Notes under the pieces: model-generated
What the model was told of the DNA's origin: nothing
Databases searched by the model: none
The model's input: only the letters and a program-made list of their open reading frames with translations
Position numbers and translations under genes: made by a program
Assembly (NCBI GenBank): GCA_017465865.1
Contig: JAFTVF010000002.1
Location: forward strand, 1-64,000
Direction of reading: 5' to 3'
DNA length: 64,000 bases
DNA from: Clostridia bacterium
GTDB lineage: Bacteria; Bacillota; Clostridia; Christensenellales; Borkfalkiaceae
Shown here: positions 50,519 to 59,757 of the stretch, in pieces
How the letters are laid out: every line of letters begins with the position of its first letter
Numbering within the stretch: the first letter of the stretch is position 1

Positions 50519-51268
50519 ATGAAAAAATCCGCTTATATTTCCGACCTTATTTTCACCTTTTTCCTCGGCTCGCTCGTATTCTTGTGCCTGTTCCGTTACT
50601 TAAAAATCGAGCTGTGGCTCGCGTTCACGCTCTCGTTACTTTGCGGAGGGTTTCTTTCTGCAATGCTCGGCGCGGTATTGCGGGTCAAGCGCAAAAACAG
50701 TTTTCTCAAAAAATCCGACGAAACGCAAAAACAAAAACTGCTTTTGCATCTTGCTCTGCTTAGCGACAACGAAAAGACGGAATATTTTCGAAAATTCCTC
50801 GCGCAAAAGGGTACGGTGCAACGGTTTGGACCTCTGCGCTTGTTCACGAAAACGGAATTTTGTTTTCTCAATTTCAATTTAACCCCGGTCAGCCCCGACG
50901 ATATTGCTAAATATGCACGACTGAAAACAGGCAAACAAAAGGTCGTGCTGTGCTCGCAAATCGAAGACTCCGCATACGCGCTCTGTCAAAGATTGAATAT
51001 CGAGGTCAAGACGGGTGAACAGATTTATTCCCTGCTCAAAAAGGAGAACGGACTGCCCCAGACCTTTTTAGGCGAGGAAAACGGCGAAAGCAAACGTAGT
51101 CGTCGCATGAAATTATGGTTTTCTCGGCGCAACGCAAGGCATTTCCTCACCGCCGCCGCGCTCATCCTTTTGTCCTCGCTCTGGACGCCGTTCTCTTATT
51201 ATTATCTTTCGTTTGGAGTTTGCCTTTTACTTACCGCCGTCTTCGTACGTGTTTTCGGTAAGGATTAA
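50519..51268 (+). CDS. Membrane protein of unknown function with cytoplasmic middle domain
   Basis: A 249-residue protein with two N-terminal helices (about 8-27, 31-52), a soluble middle part (60-205) and two closely spaced C-terminal helices (about 210-245). The middle part contains LHLALLSDNEKTEYFRKFL and a Rossmann-like LKTGKQKVVLCSQIEDSAYALCQRL. No Shine-Dalgarno is seen before ATG 50519, and upstream in-frame codons overlap divergent nadD. Its end overlaps convergent nnr by 4 bp. Family not recognised. Confidence 0.68.
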   Translation: MKKSAYISDLIFTFFLGSLVFLCLFRYLKIELWLAFTLSLLCGGFLSAMLGAVLRVKRKNSFLKKSDETQKQKLLLHLALLSDNEKTEYFRKFLAQKGTVQRFGPLRLFTKTEFCFLNFNLTPVSPDDIAKYARLKTGKQKVVLCSQIEDSAYALCQRLNIEVKTGEQIYSLLKKENGLPQTFLGEENGESKRSRRMKLWFSRRNARHFLTAAALILLSSLWTPFSYYYLSFGVCLLLTAVFVRVFGKD

Positions 51269-52737
51269 CGCATAGTCAAAAACGCCCTACCCAGGTATGC
51301 GACGACGTCGCTTGCCGTCAGGGAATATTCCCCGATATCCACACTAGCAAGCTCCGCGGCGATACCGCTAAGATACGCGCCCAGCTTTGCACCCTCGAAC
51401 ACGGAAAGCCCCGTCGCGCAAAGCCCTGCGATCAAGCCCGAGAGCACGTCGCCGCTCCCGCCCTTGGCTTGCCCCGAATTGCCTGCGGTATTCACCGCAA
51501 TCCGCACGCCGTCCGTAACGATCGTGGCGGCGTTTTTCAAGAGCACGGTAACGCCGTGCTCGCTTGCAAACGCTTTCGCCGCCGTCAAGCCCTCTTCCAA
51601 AATATCCTGTATCTCTTTCCCTGAAAGCCTTGAAAATTCTTTGAGATGCGGAGTGATCGCCACTTCGCATTTTTTATTTGCAAACAGCCCCGATAAGTTC
51701 TCCTTTTCGTATACGGCAAGGCTATTCAGCCCGTCCGCGTCCAAAATCAGCCGACCCGCGTACCGTTTTAACAGCCACACCGCGCCGTCTGCGACCTCGC
51801 GCGAGATACCCATGCCCATACCGTACGCCACGCTGTCGTAGCCGAGCAATTCTTCCAGCGTTTCTTTCTTCAACGGTCTTAAAAGCAGTTCAGGCGTTTT
51901 CAGATAATAATAAGGCAAAATATTTTCGGGCACGAACAACGCCGTATATCCCGCACCCGAACGCAAGCACGCCGTCGCCGCAAGATACGCCGCGCCCGTG
52001 TACCGCTCGCTCCCGCCGACGATCGCCGCTTTCCCGTAACTGCCCTTATGTGAATTGCGTTTCCTTGTCGGCAACGAAACGGAAGTTTTGTCTATCCAGG
52101 TTGCATACCCCCGTTCAGGCAACGAAATCCCGATATCCGCGCGCGTTACCTTTCCCGCATAGTCCAAGCCGTCGCAGAGCACCGCGCCCGCCTTGATCTC
52201 GCCGATACACAAAGTTTTATCCGCCCGTACCGCCGCGCCCGATACGATGCCGTTGTCGCCGTTGACCCCCGACGGGATATCCGCGGATAAGATCTTCGCG
52301 CCCGTTTCTTTCAATTCGTTCATTTGCAAAACCGTTTCGGCGTTTTTGCCGTCAAGACTCCCTCTAAAACCCGTGCCGAACAGACAATCGATTACGAGCG
52401 CGTATTTTTTATCCCGCGGTATTTCGGAATAAATTTTACCGCCTTGCTCTATCCATTTTTCTTTATTGATACGGCAATCCTCGGAAAACCGCTCGGCAAA
52501 GCACACGGTATCCACGTTACGCCCGCCCGTTTTCAGCACCCGAGCGCATACGAACCCGTCCCCGCCGTTGTTTCCGCCCCCGCAAACGCAAAGGATATCG
52601 CCGCTATAAACCAGCTCTTCCGCCGTTTGCGCAAGCGCTCTGCCCGCGCGATCCATCAACGCCCGCGAGGGCGTTTTTAAGTCTTTGATCGTATAGCCGT
52701 CCGCCTCGCGCATTTGTCCGTTGGTAAGAATATACAT
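51265..52737 (-). CDS. nnr: Bifunctional NAD(P)H-hydrate epimerase/dehydratase
   Basis: A 490-residue repair enzyme. The N-terminal epimerase half (about 1-205) shows CGGGNNGGDGFVCARVL and DCLFGTGFRG; the C-terminal ADP-dependent dehydratase half shows GSYGKAAIVGGSERYTGA, TPHLKEFSRL and NSGQAKGGSGDVLSGLIAG. Together they rescue damaged, hydrated NADH and NADPH. AAAGGAG precedes the ATG. Last gene after recX and birA. Confidence 0.96.
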   Translation of the reverse strand: MYILTNGQMREADGYTIKDLKTPSRALMDRAGRALAQTAEELVYSGDILCVCGGGNNGGDGFVCARVLKTGGRNVDTVCFAERFSEDCRINKEKWIEQGGKIYSEIPRDKKYALVIDCLFGTGFRGSLDGKNAETVLQMNELKETGAKILSADIPSGVNGDNGIVSGAAVRADKTLCIGEIKAGAVLCDGLDYAGKVTRADIGISLPERGYATWIDKTSVSLPTRKRNSHKGSYGKAAIVGGSERYTGAAYLAATACLRSGAGYTALFVPENILPYYYLKTPELLLRPLKKETLEELLGYDSVAYGMGMGISREVADGAVWLLKRYAGRLILDADGLNSLAVYEKENLSGLFANKKCEVAITPHLKEFSRLSGKEIQDILEEGLTAAKAFASEHGVTVLLKNAATIVTDGVRIAVNTAGNSGQAKGGSGDVLSGLIAGLCATGLSVFEGAKLGAYLSGIAAELASVDIGEYSLTASDVVAYLGRAFLTMR

Positions 52738-52754
52738 AATCGCTCCTTTATAAG

Positions 52755-53444
52755 CTATACGCGCAATGAAACTTCCGCCGACGAAAACAGCCGTTCGCCT
52801 TTCTCCGTTTCCACACGCAATTTTCCGTCCTTTTCCACCGAAATCAGGGTAGCAGGTATGCGTTCATCGCCTAAAATAAGGGTTATCCGACTCCCCAGAT
52901 ACCCGATATACGACAGATACTCGTCCATCGTATGCGGCTTTTGCAATTCTTCGATCAGCCGCTCCCGCACCTCTTCCACGGAAAACGCCCATCCTGTCGC
53001 TTGCGCCATCGTAATGGCAATATCGGCAAGCTCCGTTTCCAAGGGATTGCACACGTTCAGCCCGATCCCGACGACGGACGAGGCGATCTTATCCCCCGAA
53101 AAGGTATTTTCGATCAAAATTCCGCATATTTTTTTATCGTTGACAAAAATATCGTTCGGCCATTTGACGACGGGCTGTATTCCGTAAAAACGGAGCGTTT
53201 TACACACCGCCGTCGCCGCGCGCGCCATGATCTGAAACGCTTCCCTTGCCGAAAAATCCTCGTAAAAACGGAGCTCGGAAAGATACACGCCCCCCTTTTG
53301 CGAGGAAAACGATCTGCCTTTCGTGCCTCTGCCGCCCGTCTGCATATCCGCCGTTACGATCAAATCAACGCCCGCAGCGCGCTTGGTTTTTATATAATCG
53401 TTCGTAGAGGTCAGCGTTTCGAAATGTTCTCTTTGCATATTCAT
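52755..53444 (-). CDS. birA: Biotin--[acetyl-CoA carboxylase] ligase without DNA-binding domain
   Basis: A 229-residue protein consisting of catalytic and C-terminal domains only, so it should biotinylate but not repress. Motifs: TSTNDYIK, GGRGTKGRSF, VKWPNDIFVNDKKICGILIE and VGIGLNV. The adenylate loop is RGTKGR where many have RGRxGR. It follows recX by 16 bp. Start MNM after GGGGCAGG. Confidence 0.93.
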   Translation of the reverse strand: MNMQREHFETLTSTNDYIKTKRAAGVDLIVTADMQTGGRGTKGRSFSSQKGGVYLSELRFYEDFSAREAFQIMARAATAVCKTLRFYGIQPVVKWPNDIFVNDKKICGILIENTFSGDKIASSVVGIGLNVCNPLETELADIAITMAQATGWAFSVEEVRERLIEELQKPHTMDEYLSYIGYLGSRITLILGDERIPATLISVEKDGKLRVETEKGERLFSSAEVSLRV

Positions 53445-53460
53445 CGCATACCTGCCCCGT

Positions 53461-54084
53461 TTATTCCTCGTCGTAATCGCAAAGCGCGGACAACGCCGCT
53501 CTTGCCGTATCGTAATCGTAGCCCTTGCTCATAAGATGCCGATACGCCTTTTGCAAGGTTTCCCTGTCGTAGCTTTTACCGCGCATATATTTTTGCAAAA
53601 TCGCCGTCGCCGTCCGAAGCTCCGTTTCCCCGTCGAGGTTGTCAAGCGCCTCGTCGATCTCCGTTTCGCTTATGCCTTTGCTTTTCAGCTCCATACGGAT
53701 AAGCCTACCGCCCTTGCGTTTTGCCGCCTGCTCGACGTACGCCTCCGCGTATTCCCCGTCGTTGAGAAAACCGTAGGAGCGTAACTTCTCGACCGTGTAT
53801 TCGATCACTGCGGATAAATATCCCTTGCCCTCTAAAAAGGTACGGATCTGTTTTTCCGTTTTCCGCGTTGCGGAAAGATGGGTAAGCGCCTTGTCCAGCG
53901 CCGTCGCTTGCTCGCTTTCAAGCTGGATCTCCGCAAGCCGCTCCGGCAAAACGGTCTGCCCGACTTTCAAGCGGTTTTTGACCGCCGCTTCCAAAGTCAG
54001 TCCGCAGTAAAACCGACCGTCGATATAGATATTGCAACGGGTCTTGTCTTTGACCTGCGGCATAATAGCGGTAATCTCGTTCAA
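53461..54084 (-). CDS. recX: Regulatory protein RecX
   Basis: A 207-residue RecA modulator made of three-helix repeats. Signatures: ALTHLSATRKTEKQIRTFLEGKGY, YAEAYVEQAAKRKGG and KAYRHLMSKGYDYDTARAAL. The start is TTG at 54084 behind AAGGAGG with 8-nt spacing. recA itself is not in the window. First gene of the recX-birA-nnr group. Confidence 0.92.
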   Translation of the reverse strand: MNEITAIMPQVKDKTRCNIYIDGRFYCGLTLEAAVKNRLKVGQTVLPERLAEIQLESEQATALDKALTHLSATRKTEKQIRTFLEGKGYLSAVIEYTVEKLRSYGFLNDGEYAEAYVEQAAKRKGGRLIRMELKSKGISETEIDEALDNLDGETELRTATAILQKYMRGKSYDRETLQKAYRHLMSKGYDYDTARAALSALCDYDEE

Positions 54085-54161
54085 AAGCGCGTCCTCCTTG
54101 TCCTTAAAAATATTGTACCACTTCCGAAAAAAAAAGTCAAAAGAAAAATCCTTTCAATCCG

Positions 54162-54190
54162 TTTACTTTTCGCGCGAAATATGATACAAT
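54162..54190 (+). promoter_or_regulatory. Promoter of the phosphoribosyltransferase gene
   Basis: TTTACT 54162-54167 and TACAAT 54185-54190, 17-bp spacer containing the palindrome ttcgcgcgaa. Confidence 0.72.
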
Positions 54191-54232
54191 AATTACGGAA
54201 GCGGAAAACCGCGCGAGAAAAGGAGAAAAGTT

Positions 54233-54772
54233 ATGAAATATCATACCGTAGACATCAACGGTTTCAAAGCCGAATTACCCATCTTGTCCCTGTCCAGCGG
54301 GATCGGTATCGCGTTCTTCAATTTACACGGCGACAGCGAGCTGACCGAGCATTGCGGAAAAGAGCTTGCAAAACTGTTAACCGATTGCGATATCATCATT
54401 ACGGCGGAATCCAAGGGCTTACAGCTTGCGCATTGTATCGCAAGAGAGCTTGGGCACAGATACTACGCCGTAGCGCGGAAATCCAAAAAGCTGTATATGC
54501 AAGACGGGATCGAGATCACCATTCAGTCCTCTATCACTACGGGAAAGGTGCAAAAGCTGTATCTGTCCAAGCACGACGCGGAGCTTTTGAAAGGCAAAAA
54601 AGTAGGTATCGTAGACGACGTGGTGTCCACGGGCGCGTCGCTGCACGGCTTGGAGGATCTCGTAAATACCGCAGGCGGGACGATCCATAAAAAGGCGTTC
54701 GTGCTTGCCGAGGGCGAAGCGGCGGACCGCGAGGACGTGATCTATCTTGCGAAGATCCCCTTATTCGAATAA
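54233..54772 (+). CDS. Purine-type phosphoribosyltransferase (Apt-like)
   Basis: A 179-residue type I phosphoribosyltransferase. The PRPP-binding motif is VGIVDDVVSTGAS near 123-135, and TAESKGLQLAHCIARELGH is the upstream loop typical of adenine/xanthine-type enzymes. Key residues K-R are seen in VARKSKKLYM. The base specificity cannot be fixed from sequence: it could be adenine phosphoribosyltransferase or a PyrR/Xpt-like relative. AAGGAG precedes the ATG. Monocistronic. Confidence 0.85.
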   Translation: MKYHTVDINGFKAELPILSLSSGIGIAFFNLHGDSELTEHCGKELAKLLTDCDIIITAESKGLQLAHCIARELGHRYYAVARKSKKLYMQDGIEITIQSSITTGKVQKLYLSKHDAELLKGKKVGIVDDVVSTGASLHGLEDLVNTAGGTIHKKAFVLAEGEAADREDVIYLAKIPLFE

Positions 54773-54804
54773 TCCAAAATACGGAAAAATCGGTGAGTTT
54801 TTGA

Positions 54805-54842
54805 CAAAAACGGCAACAATTTAAGGCTTGCCGTTTTATTTT
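54805..54842 (+). terminator. Intrinsic terminator
   Basis: Arms aaaacggcaa and ttgccgtttt with a 13-nt loop, followed by a T-rich tract. Confidence 0.82.
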
Positions 54843-54857
54843 TCATTCCCCAAACGC

Positions 54858-54886
54858 TTGTGTTTTCCGCGCCGATATTTTATAAT
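54858..54886 (+). promoter_or_regulatory. Promoter of the 809-residue protein gene
   Basis: TTGTGT 54858-54863 and TATAAT 54881-54886, 17-bp spacer. Confidence 0.65.
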
Positions 54887-54918
54887 GTATATAAGAAATA
54901 GCATAAGGAGTACATAGT

Positions 54919-57348
54919 ATGAGCGAAGCTCAGACCAGAGAAGAATACGAATACGAAAAAGAACGCAAGAAAAAGCGGAAACCCGTCCGCAAAAAGAGCG
55001 GCGTTTTCGGGAAGATACTCTGCCTGTTTCTCGGGCTGGTCCTCGGCATTGTCGCAACGCTCGGCGGGATCGTCGGCGTGGGGTATTGGCTGTATACCCG
55101 TCCTTTGGATAAGACCGTGTACACGATCGATAAGTTCGTGGACGCCGATTTGTACGCGATGCTGTTCGGCTCGACAGACGAAGACGGCAACGTAACCTAC
55201 GGGTATCTCAACGAATCTTACGCCGAAAAGACGGTAAAAGCCCTTATCGGCGACGTTGAAAAAGCTACCAAAGCCTTGAAAGGGGATAACGGTACGCTTG
55301 CCGCACTCAACGACATTTCCCCCAAAGTCGGTTCTACCATTGACAGTTTGCTCAAAGATTTTGAAAAATATAATATTCCGATCACGCGCGAGGGGCTTTT
55401 GAACGCGCCCTTGAAAAGCAGCGAGGGCAAAGAAACTCTGCAACAGTATTTCGAAAACGCGATCATGGCTACCCCCGCAGGCGATTTCTTCCAAGCGTTC
55501 AGCGGCGAGTTATCCCCTCTGCTGTTGGCGCTCTGCTACGGCGAAGAGGATACCGATTATATCAAGAACGACGACGGCACGATCGTAATGCTCGGCAATT
55601 CCGAAAAAACCAAGCTGGGCGATCTGTTGGGCAAGGATATGAGCAAGGTGCTCGACAAAGTCCCCGTCGAAGCCGTTTTGAAAGTCAAGACGGACGACGC
55701 TATGCTTTGCACGCTTGCCTACGGCGCGGAATACCGTTACACGATCAAAAGGAACAAAACCGTAGTCATGAACCCTGTCGTTTACAGCTACGTAATCACC
55801 GACGGCGCAGTGAAATTCTACGACTATGAGGGCGAGGAGATCTCCTGCACGGCAAAAGAGGTGATCCCCTCGTTATACGCCCTGTCCGTTCCGACGGGCG
55901 AAAAAGACGAAAACGGCGCGCCGATTTTCGAAACGCAATACGCGGAGCTTGGCAAAAACGGCAACGCACCCGTGTACAAGGACGCGTTAAAAACGGAGGT
56001 TTTGCGCTATAAGAAAACGACGGTCGGCGAACTGCAAGACAATTCCAAAGCGATTATAGACGATATCTACTTAAAAGACGCGCTGGACGTCACCGCAAAA
56101 TCGCATAAAGTGTTGATCTCGCTCGCGTACGGCGAATACGGCGTGGATTATACCATCGTCGGCGAGGGCGACAACGCCGTCATTCAGCCCAAAGCGGGCG
56201 GTAAAGCGCCCCGCACGATCGGAGAGCTTCGAAACGACAGCAACGGACTGATCAACGGCGTACAGCTTTCCGACGTGATCAGCGAAAAACAGGACGATAA
56301 GGTGATCATGTATCTGCTCTACGGCAGAGAAAACGTACACTATAAGATCGATTCCATAACGAAAAAAGCGAAAATGCTGCAACGCCGTATCGCCATTCTC
56401 GACGGGCAGGTATACAACGAATACGGCGAAGCCCTGACGGAAAAGACGGAAACGGCGAACGGTTACGTCCTCGACGAAACGGCGGGCGTATTCAAAGACG
56501 AAAACGGCGTAACGTATCGCTACGACCCTACCGCCTCTTTCGGTACGCTCGACGTGAAAGTTAGCGAAACGAAGAAAACGGCAAATCTTTTCCATCTCAG
56601 AGACGAAGCGGGTAATAAGGTCTATTACGAAAAAACCACCCTCGGCGATATGTCGGGGAGCAATACACTCCTTTCCAAACTCACTAAAAGACTGACGGCA
56701 AGCGAGGTACTCGGAAAAGACCTCAGCGGACATACTTTTTTCAAGCACGTACAAAACGAAACGATTGCCGACCTGCCCGACGCCGTGGAAAAACTCACGA
56801 TACAACAGGTGTTCGCTACGGACGTTTTCAAATCGGACGAAGACGGGAATTTCCTCGATAAAGACGGAAATATTACGACTGATCCGAGCGAACGCGTACT
56901 CAACCGCGAATGGTGGTATCTTCTGCATAACGAGGAGTCGTGCCACGCGGCAGGGCATACGGCCTCGCCGTGCGATTGTATCAACGATTTCAAATTGACG
57001 GAAATGAGCAAGCTGATTGCGGATATGAAAGAGAACGTACATCTTGCCACCCTGCAACAGCTTTCCGACGACGGAATGATGAAATTTACCGACGGTACGC
57101 TAGTTTCCGAATTAAAGAGCGAGCTACGCTACGGCAAGGGCGAGGGCAAATCCGTGCCCATTCGTATCAAAGTCAAAACGGAAAGCGGTACGGAATATAA
57201 AACGGCGGCGGAAGTTTTCCAAGACCGCAACAAGGACGGCGTGCTGACAGTCGGCGAAATAACGGTAGAAGAGATGATCTCGTACGTAGACGGCGTGATT
57301 ACGGCGATCAATACCTTGGATGCAATGGTAGAAAGCGGAGAGATTTAA
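54919..57348 (+). CDS. Large single-pass membrane protein with internal repeats
   Basis: An 809-residue protein: basic cytoplasmic N-terminus (KERKKKRKPVRKK), one membrane helix (about 32-57), then a large outer part. A motif of about 13 residues recurs near 203 (LALCYGEEDTDYI), 265 (CTLAYGAEYRYTI), 402 (ISLAYGEYGVDYTI) and 465 (MYLLYGRENVHYKI). It is preceded by another recurring word of the T[VIL]G[ED]L type, so there are at least four degenerate modules. A pair of cysteine/histidine residues (ESCHAAGHTASPCDC) lies near 675. An EF-hand-like loop (DRNKDGVLTVGEI) lies near 773. No family recognised; it precedes the rpsF operon. Confidence 0.75.
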   Translation: MSEAQTREEYEYEKERKKKRKPVRKKSGVFGKILCLFLGLVLGIVATLGGIVGVGYWLYTRPLDKTVYTIDKFVDADLYAMLFGSTDEDGNVTYGYLNESYAEKTVKALIGDVEKATKALKGDNGTLAALNDISPKVGSTIDSLLKDFEKYNIPITREGLLNAPLKSSEGKETLQQYFENAIMATPAGDFFQAFSGELSPLLLALCYGEEDTDYIKNDDGTIVMLGNSEKTKLGDLLGKDMSKVLDKVPVEAVLKVKTDDAMLCTLAYGAEYRYTIKRNKTVVMNPVVYSYVITDGAVKFYDYEGEEISCTAKEVIPSLYALSVPTGEKDENGAPIFETQYAELGKNGNAPVYKDALKTEVLRYKKTTVGELQDNSKAIIDDIYLKDALDVTAKSHKVLISLAYGEYGVDYTIVGEGDNAVIQPKAGGKAPRTIGELRNDSNGLINGVQLSDVISEKQDDKVIMYLLYGRENVHYKIDSITKKAKMLQRRIAILDGQVYNEYGEALTEKTETANGYVLDETAGVFKDENGVTYRYDPTASFGTLDVKVSETKKTANLFHLRDEAGNKVYYEKTTLGDMSGSNTLLSKLTKRLTASEVLGKDLSGHTFFKHVQNETIADLPDAVEKLTIQQVFATDVFKSDEDGNFLDKDGNITTDPSERVLNREWWYLLHNEESCHAAGHTASPCDCINDFKLTEMSKLIADMKENVHLATLQQLSDDGMMKFTDGTLVSELKSELRYGKGEGKSVPIRIKVKTESGTEYKTAAEVFQDRNKDGVLTVGEITVEEMISYVDGVITAINTLDAMVESGEI

Positions 57349-57399
57349 CAAAAAAGTATTTTTTCGGCAAAATAAATTAAAATTCCCGTAAAAAATCGA

Positions 57400-57428
57400 T
57401 TGACTATTTTTTGGAAATCGTCTATAAT
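57400..57428 (+). promoter_or_regulatory. Sigma-A promoter of rpsF-ssb-rpsR
   Basis: TTGACT 57400-57405 and TATAAT 57423-57428, 17-bp spacer, about 84 bp before rpsF. Confidence 0.82.
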
Positions 57429-57437
57429 ACTTCTATA

Positions 57438-57490
57438 CGGCTATGCGGATAGCCGTTAAAACCTTGCACGTCGGGGCAGACGTGCCGAAT
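57438..57490 (+). promoter_or_regulatory. Possible S6:S18 autoregulatory leader
   Basis: Two hairpins lie in the rpsF leader: 57438-57455 (cggctat/atagccg) and 57466-57485 (gcacgtc/gacgtgc, loop ggggca), the latter followed by cgaat so that CCGAA abuts the stem. A CCG next to a stem is the binding feature reported for S6:S18 leaders. The match is suggestive, not tested. Confidence 0.45.
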
Positions 57491-57511
57491 AAGACCAGGA
57501 GGTGAAAAAAT

Positions 57512-57796
57512 ATGGCTAAATACGAAATGCTTTATTTGCTCAACAATGATTTGACCGACGAAGCAAAAGACGCCAAGATCGAAAAATACGAAAACGTCGT
57601 AAAATCGATGGGCGGCGCTGTTGCATCCTCGGACAAGTGGGGTACGAAGAAAACCGCTTACCCTATCAATTTCAAAAGCGAAGCGTATTACGTGCTTATG
57701 ACGTTTGAAGCTGACGGCAAAGTCGTTGAAGAACTCAAACGTGTTGCCGGCATCGACGCCGACGTTGTAAGACGTTTGATCACGAAGCTCAACTAA
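57512..57796 (+). CDS. rpsF: 30S ribosomal protein S6
   Basis: A 94-residue protein of normal length (KYEMLYLLNNDLTDE at the start, KWGTKKTAYPINFKSEAYYVLM in the middle, ADVVRRLITKLN at the end). It binds S18 and 16S rRNA on the platform. AGGAGGTG precedes the ATG. First gene of the classic rpsF-ssb-rpsR operon. Confidence 0.97.
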   Translation: MAKYEMLYLLNNDLTDEAKDAKIEKYENVVKSMGGAVASSDKWGTKKTAYPINFKSEAYYVLMTFEADGKVVEELKRVAGIDADVVRRLITKLN

Positions 57797-57813
57797 GTTA
57801 AGAGGGAAAATTC

Positions 57814-58236
57814 ATGAACAAAGTATTTTTAATCGGAAACTTAACGCGCGACCCCGAGCTGACGGAGACCTCTTCGGGTATCCCCGTTTGCCATTTTGCC
57901 ATTGCCGTTAATCGGAACTATGCTTCCGGCGACAGCGAACGCCAGACGGACTTTTTCAACTGCACCGCATGGCGCGGACAGGCAGAAACGATCGCTCGTT
58001 ACACCAAAAAGGGCAACAAGGTTGCCGTAAGCGGCAGCATTCAGCTCCGTAACTACGAAGACAACCAAGGCGTAAAACGTACCGCTGTGGATATCATCGT
58101 GCAGGACGTTGAGTTCCTCACGCCGAAAACGAGCGGCGATTCGTTTGACGAAGCCCCTGAAACGCCCCGCGCTTCCGCGCCCAGAAAGAAACCTACTCTG
58201 CAAGCGATGGACGACGACGGCGACATTCCTTTCTGA
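57814..58236 (+). CDS. ssb: Single-stranded DNA-binding protein
   Basis: A 140-residue OB-fold protein (MNKVFLIGNLTRDPEL, DFFNCTAWRGQAETIARYTKKG). The C-terminal acidic tip DDDGDIPF, used to recruit repair and replication partners, is intact. It lies 17 bp after rpsF; aagaggg precedes the ATG. Confidence 0.97.
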   Translation: MNKVFLIGNLTRDPELTETSSGIPVCHFAIAVNRNYASGDSERQTDFFNCTAWRGQAETIARYTKKGNKVAVSGSIQLRNYEDNQGVKRTAVDIIVQDVEFLTPKTSGDSFDEAPETPRASAPRKKPTLQAMDDDGDIPF

Positions 58237-58277
58237 TTTTTTCGGAAAGAAGAAAATAATTAAAGGAGTTACAGATC

Positions 58278-58526
58278 ATGGAAGAAAAAGCACCTGTTAA
58301 AAAGGTATATAAGAAAGCGCCCCGCAAAAAGGTATGCGCGTTCTGCCAGGAAAAGCTCGAAGCGATCGATTACAAGGACGTTAACCGTTTGAAGAAATTC
58401 GTTACGGAAGGCGGTAAGATCATTCCCCGCAGAATGAGCGGTACTTGCGCTGCTCACCAAAGACTTCTTGCAACCGCGATCAAGCGCGCAAGAATCGTGG
58501 CTCTTCTCCCCTTCAAAGGCGAGTAA
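58278..58526 (+). CDS. rpsR: 30S ribosomal protein S18
   Basis: An 82-residue protein with [22 protein letters not shown] and [22 protein letters not shown]. It keeps cysteines (CAFC, TCAAH) of the zinc-type S18 variant, which suggests dependence on zinc supply. AAAGGAG precedes the ATG; strong terminator downstream. Confidence 0.97.
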   Translation: MEEKAPVKKVYKKAPRKKVCAFCQEKLEAIDYKDVNRLKKFVTEGGKIIPRRMSGTCAAHQRLLATAIKRARIVALLPFKGE

Positions 58527-58541
58527 TCAGCTTAGAACTTC

Positions 58542-58571
58542 AAAAGCCTTGCTTTCACAGCAAGGCTTTTT
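58542..58571 (+). terminator. Intrinsic terminator after rpsR
   Basis: Arms aaaagccttgct and agcaaggctttt with a short loop, then T's. Confidence 0.9.
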
Positions 58572-58579
58572 GTTATTCC

Positions 58580-58611
58580 CGCGCCGTTTGCAATGAAATG
58601 CAAACGGCGCG
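58580..58611. other. Perfect 13-bp hairpin without T-run
   Basis: cgcgccgtttgca and tgcaaacggcgcg flank the loop atgaaa between the rpsR terminator and the end of the convergent membrane-protein gene. It lacks a U-run in either direction, so it is a stability or processing hairpin at most. Confidence 0.6.
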
Positions 58612-58630
58612 TTTGGTATTGGGCAAAATC

Positions 58631-59743
58631 TTATTCCAAGGTGATAGCCTCGTTCGGCTCTTCCTCTGTTTCGGCTTTTTCCTGTATTTCAGGAACGCTT
58701 ATGGTTTCAACCGTTTCCTTTTTATATTTTGGAAAACCGGGGAAGCGGAACGTGGTACGACCCGCAACCACAAGCAAGAAGATCGGCAATACCGTCGTTC
58801 GACCGATCTCGAAATACCCGCTCAGCATCGCCATAATATTCATTTCCCCTGCGCCGTACGACGTTGCCAAAAACAACGCCGCATCTATGGCGAGATACAC
58901 GCAAGCCGTCTTAAACAGGTGCACCCAAAGGTATTTTCCAGCCATATACTGGCTTACCCAGTGATTATTTTCTTCGCTCCCCGCCGAACACAACTCATCG
59001 GATAAAATACGGACAAGTTGAACGAGTAACACCGTATGGATAACGTATACGCCTAAAACTTGATAAATACTATATAACGTATATGCTCCCGCTTTCCAGT
59101 TGACCGTAGTAAAAACAGCAACGATACCGTCAAGCAAACCGCCAACTACGTCTTTTGCGATAAACGCGCCCAGCGCGCCGAGAATAATGCCTTTTACAAC
59201 CATATATCCAGCCGTGGCTGTAAGATATTGCCAAGTATATTTCTTTTCCGTTGCCAATAGATTGAGAACTCTACCGCCCGCCACTACCAATAATCCAATT
59301 ACCATTAGCGCAATACCACCACTCGACAGCCTCGCTTCGTAAAGCGTATTGGAAAGTAATACGTAAAGTATGCAATAATAAAAGGTTTGAAAAAATTCGT
59401 CGCGCAAGAAACCGTTGCGATTAGGTTCTGCTTTATTCTTAAAATACTTAAACGAGCGAAATAAAGATTTTACTATCGCCACCATCACAGCAACGTACAA
59501 GAATGCCTGTGCTAATGATGAAAGATAATAATACCACAACGTAGTACTGCAAGAGAAAAAATCCAGCACTCGAAAAACCACCGTGAGCGCAGAAATATCG
59601 TCGTTCATTCCCGAAAAACCGCCCAAAAGATATGCTACGCAAAATCCCGCCTGCGCCACAAACCATACCAAACAGGAGATCGTACCGAACGACCACTTCT
59701 TTTCTTTATTTTCCTCTGAAATTACTTCCATTTCTTCCGTCAT
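58631..59743 (-). CDS. Polytopic membrane protein of unknown function
   Basis: A 370-residue protein with about eight membrane helices between residues 20 and 325 and acidic, glutamate-rich ends (EEMEVISEENKEKK; EIQEKAETEEEPNE). No transporter signature is visible. It is 14 bp downstream of a secreted protein gene and should form an operon with it, probably under the XRE-3 operator. Function unknown. Confidence 0.7.
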   Translation of the reverse strand: MTEEMEVISEENKEKKWSFGTISCLVWFVAQAGFCVAYLLGGFSGMNDDISALTVVFRVLDFFSCSTTLWYYYLSSLAQAFLYVAVMVAIVKSLFRSFKYFKNKAEPNRNGFLRDEFFQTFYYCILYVLLSNTLYEARLSSGGIALMVIGLLVVAGGRVLNLLATEKKYTWQYLTATAGYMVVKGIILGALGAFIAKDVVGGLLDGIVAVFTTVNWKAGAYTLYSIYQVLGVYVIHTVLLVQLVRILSDELCSAGSEENNHWVSQYMAGKYLWVHLFKTACVYLAIDAALFLATSYGAGEMNIMAMLSGYFEIGRTTVLPIFLLVVAGRTTFRFPGFPKYKKETVETISVPEIQEKAETEEEPNEAITLE

Positions 59744-59757
59744 CGTCCTTTCCCTCC

